Positions 50,377-59,200 of a stretch of DNA of 64,000 nt are shown here, piece after piece. Source of the DNA: Luteibacter jiangsuensis (lineage in GTDB: Bacteria; Pseudomonadota; Gammaproteobacteria; Xanthomonadales; Rhodanobacteraceae); contig NZ_JAAQQR010000002.1 of NCBI RefSeq assembly GCF_011742555.1, forward strand, positions 310,001-374,000, in the 5' to 3' direction. The notes beneath the pieces were generated by a model. That model saw nothing but the letters and a program-made list of their open reading frames with translations. It did no database searches and was not told where the DNA came from. The position numbers and the translations under genes were made by a program. Each line of letters begins with the position of its first letter. The first letter of the stretch is position 1.

Positions 50377-51081
50377 ATGATCGACCTGGTCGGCTTTGAC
50401 GGCGACGACACGCTCTGGCGCAGCCAGGAGTTCTACGACAGTGCCCAGGAAGCCTTCGAGGCTATCCTGGGCCGTTATGTCGACCTCGGCCGGCAGGGGC
50501 TCCACGAAGCCCTGCTAGCCACCGAGCGGGGCAACATCGCCCTCTTCGGGTACGGCGCCAAGGGCATGGCGCTTTCGATGATCGAATCCGCCATCGAGCT
50601 GACCGACGGGCGCATCGAATCCAGCGACATCCATCGCATCGTGCGTCTGTGCAAGGACGTGCTCGCGCATCCGGTGGAACTCCTGCCGGGCATCCGCGAC
50701 GCCGTGACCGCCGTGGCGGCCACGCATCGGGTGGTGCTCATCACCAAGGGCGATCTGTTCCACCAGGAATACAAGGTGGCGCGAAGCGGCCTGGCCGACA
50801 TCTTCCATCGCATCGAGATCGTGTCCGAGAAGGACACGGCGGCGTATTCACGCCTCTTTGCCGAGTTCGGCGTGGCACCGGAACGCTTCGCCATGGTCGG
50901 CAATTCGTTGAAGTCCGACATCGCGCCGGTGGTCAATCTCGGCGGCTGGGGCGTGTACATGCCCTACCACAGCACCTGGGCCCACGAACTGGTAAGCGAC
51001 TTCGCGATGGGCGACCGCGTGGCGGAAGTGACGGGAGCCGAGGGCATTCCGGCGGCGATCGCGCGAATGCACGCAGCCTGA
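50377..51081 (+). CDS. HAD-superfamily hydrolase
   Basis: 234 residues. HAD phosphatase motif I is GFDGDDTLWRS (nucleophile D, with the second Asp two residues on), motif II is LITKGD, a Lys lies in SEKDTAAY and motif IV is MVGNSLKSDIAP. A helical cap occupies about 15-90. A cytoplasmic phosphatase; substrate unknown. It directly follows a REP-like repeat that supplies its translation region. Confidence 0.88.
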   Translation: MIDLVGFDGDDTLWRSQEFYDSAQEAFEAILGRYVDLGRQGLHEALLATERGNIALFGYGAKGMALSMIESAIELTDGRIESSDIHRIVRLCKDVLAHPVELLPGIRDAVTAVAATHRVVLITKGDLFHQEYKVARSGLADIFHRIEIVSEKDTAAYSRLFAEFGVAPERFAMVGNSLKSDIAPVVNLGGWGVYMPYHSTWAHELVSDFAMGDRVAEVTGAEGIPAAIARMHAA

Positions 51082-51144
51082 TTCGACATTTCTTTCGCGT
51101 CCCGCCCGCGAAGCTGGGGCCGGACGCCTGAGGAGGTGCATGTC

Positions 51145-52092
51145 GTGCATTCGAAGCTGGCCATGGGCTGGCAGGTGGTCAAGACCACGGCCAGGGGCTT
51201 CAGCGATGACGAGCTGATGACCCGCGCCGCGGCGCTGGCCTTCTACTCGGCCCTGTCGTTTGCTCCGTTGCTGGTGCTCCTGCTGTGGATCGTGGCTTCG
51301 CTGCGGCCGGAATGGCAGGCCCAGCTCGTGGAGAGCCTGAACGGCCTCGTGGGGCCCCGCGCGTCGGAGGCGGTGCGCCTGGTCATCGAGAACGCCAGGC
51401 AACGACCCAGCGTGGGCAGCATGGCCGGCGTGATCGGTCTGGGCGTCACCCTGGTGGGTGCCTCGGCGGTGTTCGCCCAGTTGCAGGGTGCGCTCAACCG
51501 CGTCTGGAGCCTGCAACCCCGGCCCGGGTCCACGAAGGGCGCCATCCTGAGCTGGCTGCGCGCGCGGATGCATGCGCTCGGCCTGCTGCTGTCCCTCGCC
51601 TTCCTGCTGGTCATCTCCTTCTCCGCCAGCGCGCTCATCGCGGTGTTCGTGCGCGGCGGCACCACAGGCTGGCAGGTGCTGGAGATCGCGATCTCGCTGT
51701 GCGTCTTCGTGCTGATCTTCGGCGCCATCTACAAGGTGCTTCCCGACGCGATCATCGAGTGGCGCGACGCGATGATCGGCGCCACGCTGACCGCCCTCCT
51801 CTTCGCTGTCGGCAAGTTCGCCATCGCCATATATCTCGACCGCAGCAACGTGGGCGGCCCATACGGGCCGGCCGGCGGCGTCGTGGTGCTGCTCGTGTGG
51901 GTCTATTACTCCGCGCTGATCCTGCTCCTGGGCGCGGAGCTGACCGAGGCGGTGGCCGAAGCCCGGGGCACGCCAATTAAACCGCGGCCATACGCGATGT
52001 CCACCCGGCCCGCACAGGATTCCCGGATTGACCCCTCCGTCACGAAGCCCGAGGTATCCCTGAAGGCCACCGAAAAGGAGGATGCAACATGA
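51145..52092 (+). CDS. YihY/virulence factor BrkB family membrane protein
   Basis: 315 residues with five to six membrane spans. Family marks are RAAALAFYSALSFAPLLVLLL near the N-terminus, the FAQLQGALNRVWSL motif, GAIYKVLPDAIIEWRDAMIGATLTALLF and YGPAGGVVVLLVWVYYSALILLLGAE. Function is uncertain despite the historic name (once called RNase BN). I prefer the GTG at 51145 because AGGAGG (51131-51136) is 8 bases upstream. Its stop overlaps the next gene's start (ATGA). Confidence 0.9.
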   Translation: MHSKLAMGWQVVKTTARGFSDDELMTRAAALAFYSALSFAPLLVLLLWIVASLRPEWQAQLVESLNGLVGPRASEAVRLVIENARQRPSVGSMAGVIGLGVTLVGASAVFAQLQGALNRVWSLQPRPGSTKGAILSWLRARMHALGLLLSLAFLLVISFSASALIAVFVRGGTTGWQVLEIAISLCVFVLIFGAIYKVLPDAIIEWRDAMIGATLTALLFAVGKFAIAIYLDRSNVGGPYGPAGGVVVLLVWVYYSALILLLGAELTEAVAEARGTPIKPRPYAMSTRPAQDSRIDPSVTKPEVSLKATEKEDAT

Positions 52093-52436
52093 AGACCCCA
52101 CTGCTCACCATTGCCGCGCTTGCGTTCGCCGGCACCGTCACAGTCGGCGCGCCGCCCGCGGAGGCGCAGGCCCGGCGCAGCCAGCATCAGGTCTGCGAGA
52201 ACGTGCGGGTGAAGCAGATCAACTCGAAGGACGACAACCGCCTGATCGGCACCGGCGTGGGCGCCGTGGCCGGTGGCCTTCTCGGCAACCAGGTGGGCGG
52301 CGGCAAGGGCAAGACGCTTGCCACCGTGGCCGGTGCCGTCGGTGGCGGCTATGCGGGTAACCAGATCCAGAAGAACCATCAGAACAAGAATGCCACCTAC
52401 CACACGGAGCGCCGCTGCCATTGGGTGGACGATTGA
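52089..52436 (+). CDS. Glycine-zipper 2TM-domain periplasmic protein
   Basis: 115 residues. A signal peptide (about 1-27) precedes a glycine-zipper segment (LIGTGVGAVAGGLLGNQVGG... ATVAGAVGGGYAGNQIQ, about 52-93) typical of the 17-kDa surface antigen/SlyB-like group. Two cysteines (residues about 36 and 111) flank it. It probably sits in the outer membrane or envelope. It is coupled to the YihY gene by an ATGA overlap and is followed by a terminator. Confidence 0.88.
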   Translation: MKTPLLTIAALAFAGTVTVGAPPAEAQARRSQHQVCENVRVKQINSKDDNRLIGTGVGAVAGGLLGNQVGGGKGKTLATVAGAVGGGYAGNQIQKNHQNKNATYHTERRCHWVDD

Positions 52437-52462
52437 GTAGACGCTGAAGCCTTCGAAAACCG

Positions 52463-52497
52463 GAATGCCCTCGCAAAACGCGAGGGCATTCTCTTTT
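52463..52497 (+). terminator. Rho-independent terminator after the glycine-zipper gene
   Basis: GAATGCCCTCG / CGAGGGCATTC forms an 11-bp stem (52463-52473 with 52481-52491) closed by a C-G pair and an AAAA-containing loop, followed by TCTTTT. It also marks the boundary to the convergent toxin-like gene. Confidence 0.92.
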
Positions 52498-52518
52498 GGG
52501 CCATGGCACTGCCGAAGA

Positions 52519-55500
52519 TCAGCGTGGATGCGATCCAAGCTGGAACTCGTTTCCGATCAACATGACGGCCCCATTGTCGAAGACGGTCGGTCCGTTCACG
52601 GATGAAGACTGGATGGGCCGTAGATAAAAGCCGCTTCCTCCCGTCTCTGGCATCGAGTAAAGGGCATAGTTATGGTGCATCTGACCCTTCGGACGCACGT
52701 TCAGATTTCTTAAATTGACCTGGACCCAATTTCCGTAAGTGCTGGCCAGAGTCGCCCCGGGTTGTCCAACGGCATGCCGCGGCAGCAGCGCCTGAAACTT
52801 TGGGGGCACCTGACTCATGAGGGTATAGGGAGGCAAGGTGGTGAGCGGAATGCCTTGCACGTCGGTTCCAAGAAGACGCATCTGCGCCAGCCTGATGTGG
52901 CCCGCCCCCCTTGCCTGCGCTTGCGTAAGCCTTGGATCGGGAAGATAGAGGTAGGCGGTTTCCGGCCACTTTTGGACAGCGACGCGATAGTACGAAGATT
53001 GAAACCAGGCCGTTGTCTGGCGCAGCACCGGGGAGCCCGTTGTCGGTACAGGTGCAGGTGCGCCGGTTACCGAAGGCGTAGAGGAGCTGGAGCTCGCCGC
53101 CTGGACCGCGAATTCCCGATCGAGCCACTCGGGCGCCGTGATGGGTGAAGGTGCTCGCGCTTCCGTGGCCCGGGCACTGACCATGGCCTCGTCCCATGCA
53201 TTCAGTTGAGGCTGCAACAACGCACTCGCCCCAGGATGCGGCCTGGCATCGATCTTTATTCGTAGCGTAGGGGCGAATTCCTCGAAGGGCAGGTTTCGAT
53301 ACAGCGTGCCGATCAAGGTGAGGCGCTGGGATTCGCTGAGCGCGGCCACTTCCCCGGCGAGGTATGTACCCTCGCGCAGCATGCTTTCTGCTTCCCGCAG
53401 CAGGCCGAGGTCGAGCAAATGTCGCTCACCGTAGCCCCCGAGCAATCCCACGCGGTGGAAGCGCCACTGTCCGCTGGGCAGCCGCTCGATGGCGGGCCCC
53501 CAGGTAGAGGGGCCGGCGCCGGGCCGCATGAGGCGCCAGGTATCCATGTTCCGATCGAAGCGCACCTGATACAGGTTGCCGCCTTGTTGGATATAACGGC
53601 GACCCTCCATGGCGTAGACCCCTGAAGCCGACGGCTGTCCGGTGGGAGCGCTAACGTGACGAGCGATGTAGCGCTTGTCGAACAACGTATCGGGAGTTGG
53701 CAGTGAGCGCTGGCTGGATACAAGAGCGCGCGAACCAAAGGCAGCGCGTACACGCGCCCCTGCCGCGGCTGGCACCTGCGTGTAGAGCGGCAACACGGCC
53801 AGTGCCGAGTTATAACCTTCGACAAAGGCCAGGAAAGCTTCCGTCCCTTCACCCGCCTTGATGTGGTCATAGAAACGCCAGCTGGCCTGCGCTGTGTGAG
53901 GAATGCTTTGCACCGCGCCCACGACAAACTCCTTGGCCAGTTGGACTGGTACGTTCCAGCCCCACGACACATCCTTGAAGCTGTCCCAGTCGGCCTGGGA
54001 GGTGGAGCGAGTCATGTCGTTGGCATTGCGCTTGGCCAGATCGATGCCGACTTTTTCATTCGCATCGAGGAAGGAGCCTGAAACCTGACGTTCTTGAAAG
54101 CGCTCCTCCAACGCCGTGCAGCGCTGGCGTGCCGGGCACTCGTCGAAGTTGAAGACCCACGACCAGGTGCGATCACCATTGATTTGGGAATGAGCGAAGC
54201 GTCGTTTGTCCCGACCGTCGACGGCACTCAAGAAGGCGGGCAGTCGTGCCAGCAGGTAGGCCTCGAATCGCGGGTTGAGCAATATTTCGCGATGCAGTGC
54301 CTGGCGGTCGGGAAATTCACGGAAAGCAAGGCCATCGGGCGCGTCAGGGGTATAGAGAACGACGTGGCTTACCGCCTCGGTCTGTCGTGGGGCGATCAGG
54401 AACATGTCAGCGAGCGGGAAGCCCTTGTAGGTGAGTTGGGAAACCACGATCTCGTGGCCCTCCACCTTGTCCCGGGAACCCGGATCGGGCGAGTCCAGGA
54501 CCGCCTGTATCCACTTGAAGGCTCGCTCTTGATTGGCGCGGAAGACGCGCGGCCCCGAAAGGTCGTAGTAACTCAAGCGGGCCTCGGCCGCCTCGAAGCG
54601 CATGCGGGCCACCTGCAAGGCTTGGCGTGATGCGCGTCGCTTCGCCTCTGCCTCACCATGATTCAGCGTTTCATCCAGGTGCCGGGCATAGGCATGGGGC
54701 AGATCCAGGTCGCGGACGATCTCGCGCAGGGCCTGTGCGGGTACGACTTCACTCGGGGAATCATCGACAGCCATCACCTCCAGCCCCTCGATGGGCAAGC
54801 TGCTGATATTCCGGTAAGCCAGGGCCAGCAAGGAGAGCTCCTCGTGGTCGAAGCCAGAGATGCCCGTGGCGATGGGGCCCTTGTCGGGCGCGCGCCGGGT
54901 GAGGCGTACCCGCAGCTGGCTTGAGGAGACAGCGATACCCTTCTCGCGCAACGCGGCGTCCAGTTTCTGCTGGGCAAACTCAGCCAGGGAAGGCATCGTG
55001 TCGCCGACCTCCCTGCCCAGCCGCTGCGACACGTCGCGGTAATCCTGGGCCATGCGCAACCAGTGCTCGCGCACATGGGCCGGTTGCGCGGCGAGGCGCT
55101 CCTTTTCCCATTGAGCGGCCAGAGCCAGATCACGCTGGCTCACGATGGCATGAACGTCCAGGAGGGCGCTCAGATCCATGGCAGCGAAGAGGTCGTCGCG
55201 CCATCGATCGGGGTTCGTGGCGTCGATGGGCCCGTCAAAGGCAGCGGCCGCCCGTTCACGCAAACGCTCGGACAATCGCGTGGCGAGTGTGTCGAATATG
55301 TCGTTGTCGATGTCTCGTGCGGAAAGGAAGTGAGTGGGCAGCACGGGAAGCAAATAGCTCGCACCGATACCGGGCAGCTCGTGACGATCCACGAGTTGTT
55401 GCCGCATCAGCAATTCGACATCCCGGTAGAGCACCTCTAGGGAGTCGAAGACTCGCCATCCGGCCTCGACGGTGAACAACAGGACACGCCGCGAATCGCG

Positions 55501-55932
55501 GTCGTTGCTCAGGATCAAGGCGCCGGCATAGGGCACGCTGCCGACCATGAGCTCCTGCGCATGAAGGTGGCTGGGCAAGAAAGTGCCCGGGTAGCGAGCG
55601 ACGCTGGCGACTCCCTCGGCCGCGGTGTCCGGGAGGGTGCCATCATGGCGACGCAGCGAGGCGTCGTCGCGCATGACGTGGGCCAGACGTAGCGCCATGG
55701 CTTGCCGACGTGACATCGGCGATTTGCCCGGGGCAGCCTCGACCGTCGCATTCCAGAAGTCATCCAGACCGGTGAGGAAGCCATGGCGCCCGTCGAGGCT
55801 GGCAGGCAGGTCAGGGAGATCGCCCTGCTGCTGGACGAGCCATGCCTGGGTATCGCGTAAGCGTTGGAGCGTATCGACGGCGGCCTGGTTGGCGGAAGCG
55901 ATGTGTGCAGGCGGCGCCTGCGGCGGGAGCAT
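52519..55932 (-). CDS. Large dermonecrotic-toxin-like (DUF6543-type) protein
   Basis: 1137 residues from the ATG at 55932 (a TTG two codons upstream is possible). No signal peptide and no clear membrane span. The N-terminal part (about 55-105) and the central part (about 495-560, VVLYTPDAPDG... FREFPDR) match my memory of the dermonecrotic-toxin domain DUF6543 in Pseudomonas effector-like proteins. A block near 770-840 (GVYAMEGRRYIQQGGNLYQVRF) is typical of the same proteins. A Ser/Thr/Pro-rich linker (about 945-970) separates an unrecognised C-terminal domain of about 167 residues. It could be a secreted or contact-delivered toxin. No immunity gene is recognisable next to it. Confidence 0.65.
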   Translation of the reverse strand: MLPPQAPPAHIASANQAAVDTLQRLRDTQAWLVQQQGDLPDLPASLDGRHGFLTGLDDFWNATVEAAPGKSPMSRRQAMALRLAHVMRDDASLRRHDGTLPDTAAEGVASVARYPGTFLPSHLHAQELMVGSVPYAGALILSNDRDSRRVLLFTVEAGWRVFDSLEVLYRDVELLMRQQLVDRHELPGIGASYLLPVLPTHFLSARDIDNDIFDTLATRLSERLRERAAAAFDGPIDATNPDRWRDDLFAAMDLSALLDVHAIVSQRDLALAAQWEKERLAAQPAHVREHWLRMAQDYRDVSQRLGREVGDTMPSLAEFAQQKLDAALREKGIAVSSSQLRVRLTRRAPDKGPIATGISGFDHEELSLLALAYRNISSLPIEGLEVMAVDDSPSEVVPAQALREIVRDLDLPHAYARHLDETLNHGEAEAKRRASRQALQVARMRFEAAEARLSYYDLSGPRVFRANQERAFKWIQAVLDSPDPGSRDKVEGHEIVVSQLTYKGFPLADMFLIAPRQTEAVSHVVLYTPDAPDGLAFREFPDRQALHREILLNPRFEAYLLARLPAFLSAVDGRDKRRFAHSQINGDRTWSWVFNFDECPARQRCTALEERFQERQVSGSFLDANEKVGIDLAKRNANDMTRSTSQADWDSFKDVSWGWNVPVQLAKEFVVGAVQSIPHTAQASWRFYDHIKAGEGTEAFLAFVEGYNSALAVLPLYTQVPAAAGARVRAAFGSRALVSSQRSLPTPDTLFDKRYIARHVSAPTGQPSASGVYAMEGRRYIQQGGNLYQVRFDRNMDTWRLMRPGAGPSTWGPAIERLPSGQWRFHRVGLLGGYGERHLLDLGLLREAESMLREGTYLAGEVAALSESQRLTLIGTLYRNLPFEEFAPTLRIKIDARPHPGASALLQPQLNAWDEAMVSARATEARAPSPITAPEWLDREFAVQAASSSSSTPSVTGAPAPVPTTGSPVLRQTTAWFQSSYYRVAVQKWPETAYLYLPDPRLTQAQARGAGHIRLAQMRLLGTDVQGIPLTTLPPYTLMSQVPPKFQALLPRHAVGQPGATLASTYGNWVQVNLRNLNVRPKGQMHHNYALYSMPETGGSGFYLRPIQSSSVNGPTVFDNGAVMLIGNEFQLGSHPR

Positions 55933-56132
55933 GTCCAATGTCTACTCTTGGGCGTGGGTTTCGCCTAGGTTAGGCACGCCCATCCTGGCGGTCTGTCGCG
56001 GGCCGCGCCGACAATCTGTGGGATTTGCCATAGGGCCAACGTAGGCGCACGCTCCCCTGTAAGCTCCCCGGCCCAGACCCGGTCTTATGGGAAGGGCGCC
56101 CATCCGGGTGCCTCTTCCTTTCCGGAGGCAAC

Positions 56133-56720
56133 ATGCGTATCGACTCCGAACGGCGGCGGTTCCTCGGCGTATTGACCGCCACCGTCGCCGCGTCCGCTTC
56201 ACTGCCCTTCCTGCTGCGGGCCACACGCCCCGCCGTGGCGGCCGACGCGCCTGCACCGAAGGGCGGCAATGTCACCCTGGACTGTTTCGCCGACGACAAG
56301 AGGCCGCTGGGCACCTGCGTCGAGCCGCGCGTGGTGCTAACCGACGAGCAATGGAAAGCGAAGCTGAGCACCAAGTCTTACTACGTCACCCGCCACGACG
56401 GCACCGAGCCGGCCTATACGGGCGATGGCTGGGACCGGCACGACAACGGCCTCTATCGCTGCATCGGCTGCGATACCGCGCTGTACGATTCGGCGACCAA
56501 GTTCGACTCGGGCACGGGCTGGCCGAGCTTCTGGCAGCCGATCTCCCGACGCAACATTACCCAGAAGACCGACCGCAGCCTGATCGAGGAACGCATCGCC
56601 GTGAATTGCGCCCGCTGCGACGCGCATCTTGGCCATGTGTTCGACGACGGTCCGCGACCCACAGGTCTCCGCTACTGCATGAACGCGGCGGCCATGCGCT
56701 TCGTGCCGGCGAGGGCCTAA
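56133..56720 (+). CDS. msrB: Tat-exported methionine-R-sulfoxide reductase B
   Basis: 195 residues. The N-terminus carries a twin-arginine signal (ERRRFLG at 6-12, then a hydrophobic stretch ending AVAAD). The MsrB domain follows: zinc-binding CIGC and CARC pairs, GTGWPSFW, GHVFDDGPRPTGLRYCMN with catalytic Cys about 182. It reduces methionine-R-sulfoxide in proteins. Export through Tat implies folding before transport, perhaps with zinc already bound, and points to a periplasmic repair role. Ends directly at a bidirectional terminator shared with the DPP4 gene. Confidence 0.92.
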   Translation: MRIDSERRRFLGVLTATVAASASLPFLLRATRPAVAADAPAPKGGNVTLDCFADDKRPLGTCVEPRVVLTDEQWKAKLSTKSYYVTRHDGTEPAYTGDGWDRHDNGLYRCIGCDTALYDSATKFDSGTGWPSFWQPISRRNITQKTDRSLIEERIAVNCARCDAHLGHVFDDGPRPTGLRYCMNAAAMRFVPARA

Positions 56721-56723
56721 AAA

Positions 56724-56749
56724 AAAACCCCGCCGTTCGGCGGGGTTTT
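56724..56749. terminator. Bidirectional terminator between msrB and DPP4
   Basis: AAAACCCCGCCG / CGGCGGGGTTTT forms a 12-bp stem (56724-56735 with 56738-56749). A runs of seven on the left and four T on the right give a T tract on both strands. It lies between the msrB stop (56720) and the DPP4 stop (56754), so it serves both convergent genes. Confidence 0.92.
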
Positions 56750-56753
56750 CGCA

Positions 56754-59093
56754 TCAATGACCCGGAGGGGTCAGAGGTGTCAGTTCGAATTCCTTGGGCG
56801 GCGTTTCGCCCTTGAGGTAGCGAACGAAGTAATCCCAGCGGCGGCGCGTCATGTACTGGGTGGCAGCACCGTAGCCGTGGTGCGCATTGGGGATCATGAC
56901 CAGGTCGAAATCCTTGTTGGCCTTGATGAGGGCATCGACCACCAGCAGGGTTTCGTACGGCGGCACGTTATCGTCCGAGGTGCCGTGCGCCAGCATCAGG
57001 TGACCCTTCAGGCCCGACGCCCACTTCTGGTTCGCCTGGTCGTCGTAATTGGAGTTCCCGTCCTTGTCCTTGACCAGCAGGCCCTGCCACTTCTCGGCCC
57101 AGTCGTCCTCGTAATTGCGGTTGTCGTGGTTGCCAGACTCCGAGATACCGACCTTGAAGACGTCCGCGTAGCGGAACATCGCCGTCGCCGTGGCATTGCC
57201 GCCGCCGGAGTGGCCCCAGATACCCACGCGATCGCCGTCCAGCCACGAATACTTCTTCACCAGCTGCTTCACCGCCGCCACCTGGTCGGGCAGCGTGTTG
57301 TCGCCGATGTTCTTGAAGTAGGCATCGTGGAACGCCTTGGAGCGCCACGGCGTGCCCATGCCATCCACCGCCACCACGACGAAGCCGAGTTCGGCCAGTG
57401 CCTGGTTGTCCCCATGCGACGGAATGAAACTGCGCGTGCGCACGGAGCCGGTCTGCGGACCCGGGTAGATGTAGACCACGAGCGGATACTTCTTCGACGG
57501 ATCGAAGTTCGTGGGCTTGAACATCTGACCGTAGAGGTCGGTCTTGCCATCACGCGCCTTCACGGTGAACGCGGTCGGCGGCACCCAGCCCTTCGCCTTC
57601 AGGCGCGAGATGTCGGCGCGGGCAATTTCCTTCACCGTGGCGCCGGTATCGGAACGGCGCACGAGCGCGACGGGCGGCGTGTCGATCGTCGAATACGAAT
57701 CGAAGAAATACGTGCCGTCCTTCGACATGGACACGCTGTGGTCGGCGTTTTCCGGCGTCAGCAGGGTCAGGCCCTTGCCGTCGAAGCCCACCTTATAGAA
57801 CTGCTGGTAATACGGATCGACGCCCTTCTCGCGACCCACGCCGCGGAACCAGATCGTCTTCGTCTTCGGATCGACGTGGAGGACCTGGGTGACGTTCCAG
57901 TCACCGGAAGTGATCGCGTGCTCGAGCTTGCCGGTCTTCAGGCTGTACATGTACAGGTGGCCCCAGTTGCTCCGCTCGGAGAACCAGATCACCTCGTCGG
58001 TTTCGGGCACGTACTGCCAGTTGGCCTTGTCGTTGCCGCCTTCGAAATAGGTTTTCGCCTTTTCGTCGAATATCGTGCGCACGTCGCCGGTTTCCGGATT
58101 GGCGATGCGGAACCACTCATGCGTATGGTCGCGTGCGGTGGACACGAAAGCGATGCTCTTGCCATCGGCCGCCCAGCGCACATCGTCCCACACGCCCGGA
58201 CTGCACGAGATATCGTCGCAGATGGTGGAGCGATGCTGGTCAGCCGGCATCTTGAAACGGACCATCTTCTTCGTCGGCACGTCGATCACGACGCGCTCGA
58301 TCAGGGTCACGTCCTTGTCGCCCGGCAGCGGGTACTTCCAGGTGTCCACCTTCGGGTGACCCACGTTGACGCTGACGAGCGTCATCTCGCCGGTCTTGCG
58401 CTGGTCCTGCTGGAAGGTGGCGATCTTCTTCGAATCCGGCGACCACACGAGGATGGCCTCGTCGGTGTGTTTCCAGCCGGCGTTGTCGGTGGCGTAACCG
58501 TAGTCCTTCACGCCGTCGGTGGTGAGCTGCGTTTCCGCGCCCGTCGCCACATCCCGCACCCATAGGTTCCAGTCGCGGAGGAAGGCTTCCGATTTGCCGT
58601 CCGGCGATTTCAGGCCCGGTTCGCTGCCGTATTCCTTGCCCTTGGCGTCCTTCTTCACCGCGGCGAGTTCGCACTTGCCGATAGCCTTGTCGCAAACGTA
58701 GTTCTTGCCACCCGAGGTGACGTCGAGCCCGTCGTCGGGCCGCACGACGAAACCGGTGATCGGGAGCTTGCCCGCGTCGACCTTCTTCCCGGTGGCCGCG
58801 GAGAGCGCGGCGGCCATCTTGTCGCGATCGAAGGCGCGGGTGGCTTCGCCCGTGGCGGCGTCCACCTTGATGAACTGGTCGCCGTCCTTGTCGTGGTCGC
58901 GATACCAGAAGTGGCCGTCGTCGATCCAGGTGACGCGCTGCACGGAGTGATCCACCAGCGGCATGGTGTTGGTGGCGAGGAACGAGTCCGCGCGGCGGTA
59001 GTCGTCGGTGGTCACCGCCGCGCTCGCGGTGGAGGCCCCGATCAGGGCAAGGAGAACGGCGCCGGAAAGCGCCGCGTTACGTTTGGTCGACAT
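56754..59093 (-). CDS. Periplasmic dipeptidyl peptidase IV (S9B family)
   Basis: 779 residues. A signal peptide (about 1-26) is followed by an eight-bladed-type propeller (about 50-510) and the C-terminal alpha/beta hydrolase domain (about 520-770). Catalytic triad: Ser about 629 in GIWGHSGGGNAT, Asp about 708 in GTSDDNVPP, His about 738 in NAHHGYG. The S9B signature VVAVDGMGTPWRSKAFHD is present. It removes X-Pro/X-Ala dipeptides from peptide N-termini, for nutrition. Start at 59093 (MSTKRNAAL); upstream frame lacks family sequence. Confidence 0.93.
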   Translation of the reverse strand: MSTKRNAALSGAVLLALIGASTASAAVTTDDYRRADSFLATNTMPLVDHSVQRVTWIDDGHFWYRDHDKDGDQFIKVDAATGEATRAFDRDKMAAALSAATGKKVDAGKLPITGFVVRPDDGLDVTSGGKNYVCDKAIGKCELAAVKKDAKGKEYGSEPGLKSPDGKSEAFLRDWNLWVRDVATGAETQLTTDGVKDYGYATDNAGWKHTDEAILVWSPDSKKIATFQQDQRKTGEMTLVSVNVGHPKVDTWKYPLPGDKDVTLIERVVIDVPTKKMVRFKMPADQHRSTICDDISCSPGVWDDVRWAADGKSIAFVSTARDHTHEWFRIANPETGDVRTIFDEKAKTYFEGGNDKANWQYVPETDEVIWFSERSNWGHLYMYSLKTGKLEHAITSGDWNVTQVLHVDPKTKTIWFRGVGREKGVDPYYQQFYKVGFDGKGLTLLTPENADHSVSMSKDGTYFFDSYSTIDTPPVALVRRSDTGATVKEIARADISRLKAKGWVPPTAFTVKARDGKTDLYGQMFKPTNFDPSKKYPLVVYIYPGPQTGSVRTRSFIPSHGDNQALAELGFVVVAVDGMGTPWRSKAFHDAYFKNIGDNTLPDQVAAVKQLVKKYSWLDGDRVGIWGHSGGGNATATAMFRYADVFKVGISESGNHDNRNYEDDWAEKWQGLLVKDKDGNSNYDDQANQKWASGLKGHLMLAHGTSDDNVPPYETLLVVDALIKANKDFDLVMIPNAHHGYGAATQYMTRRRWDYFVRYLKGETPPKEFELTPLTPPGH

Positions 59094-59200
59094 CGAGGGT
59101 CCCCATGGACGGCTGGGGCGGTGCGGGAAGCACCGCAAACCGGATGAGGCTAGCCCCCCTGTACCGGAAAGGGCCTATGCCAAAGGTCACGGGTAACGGA

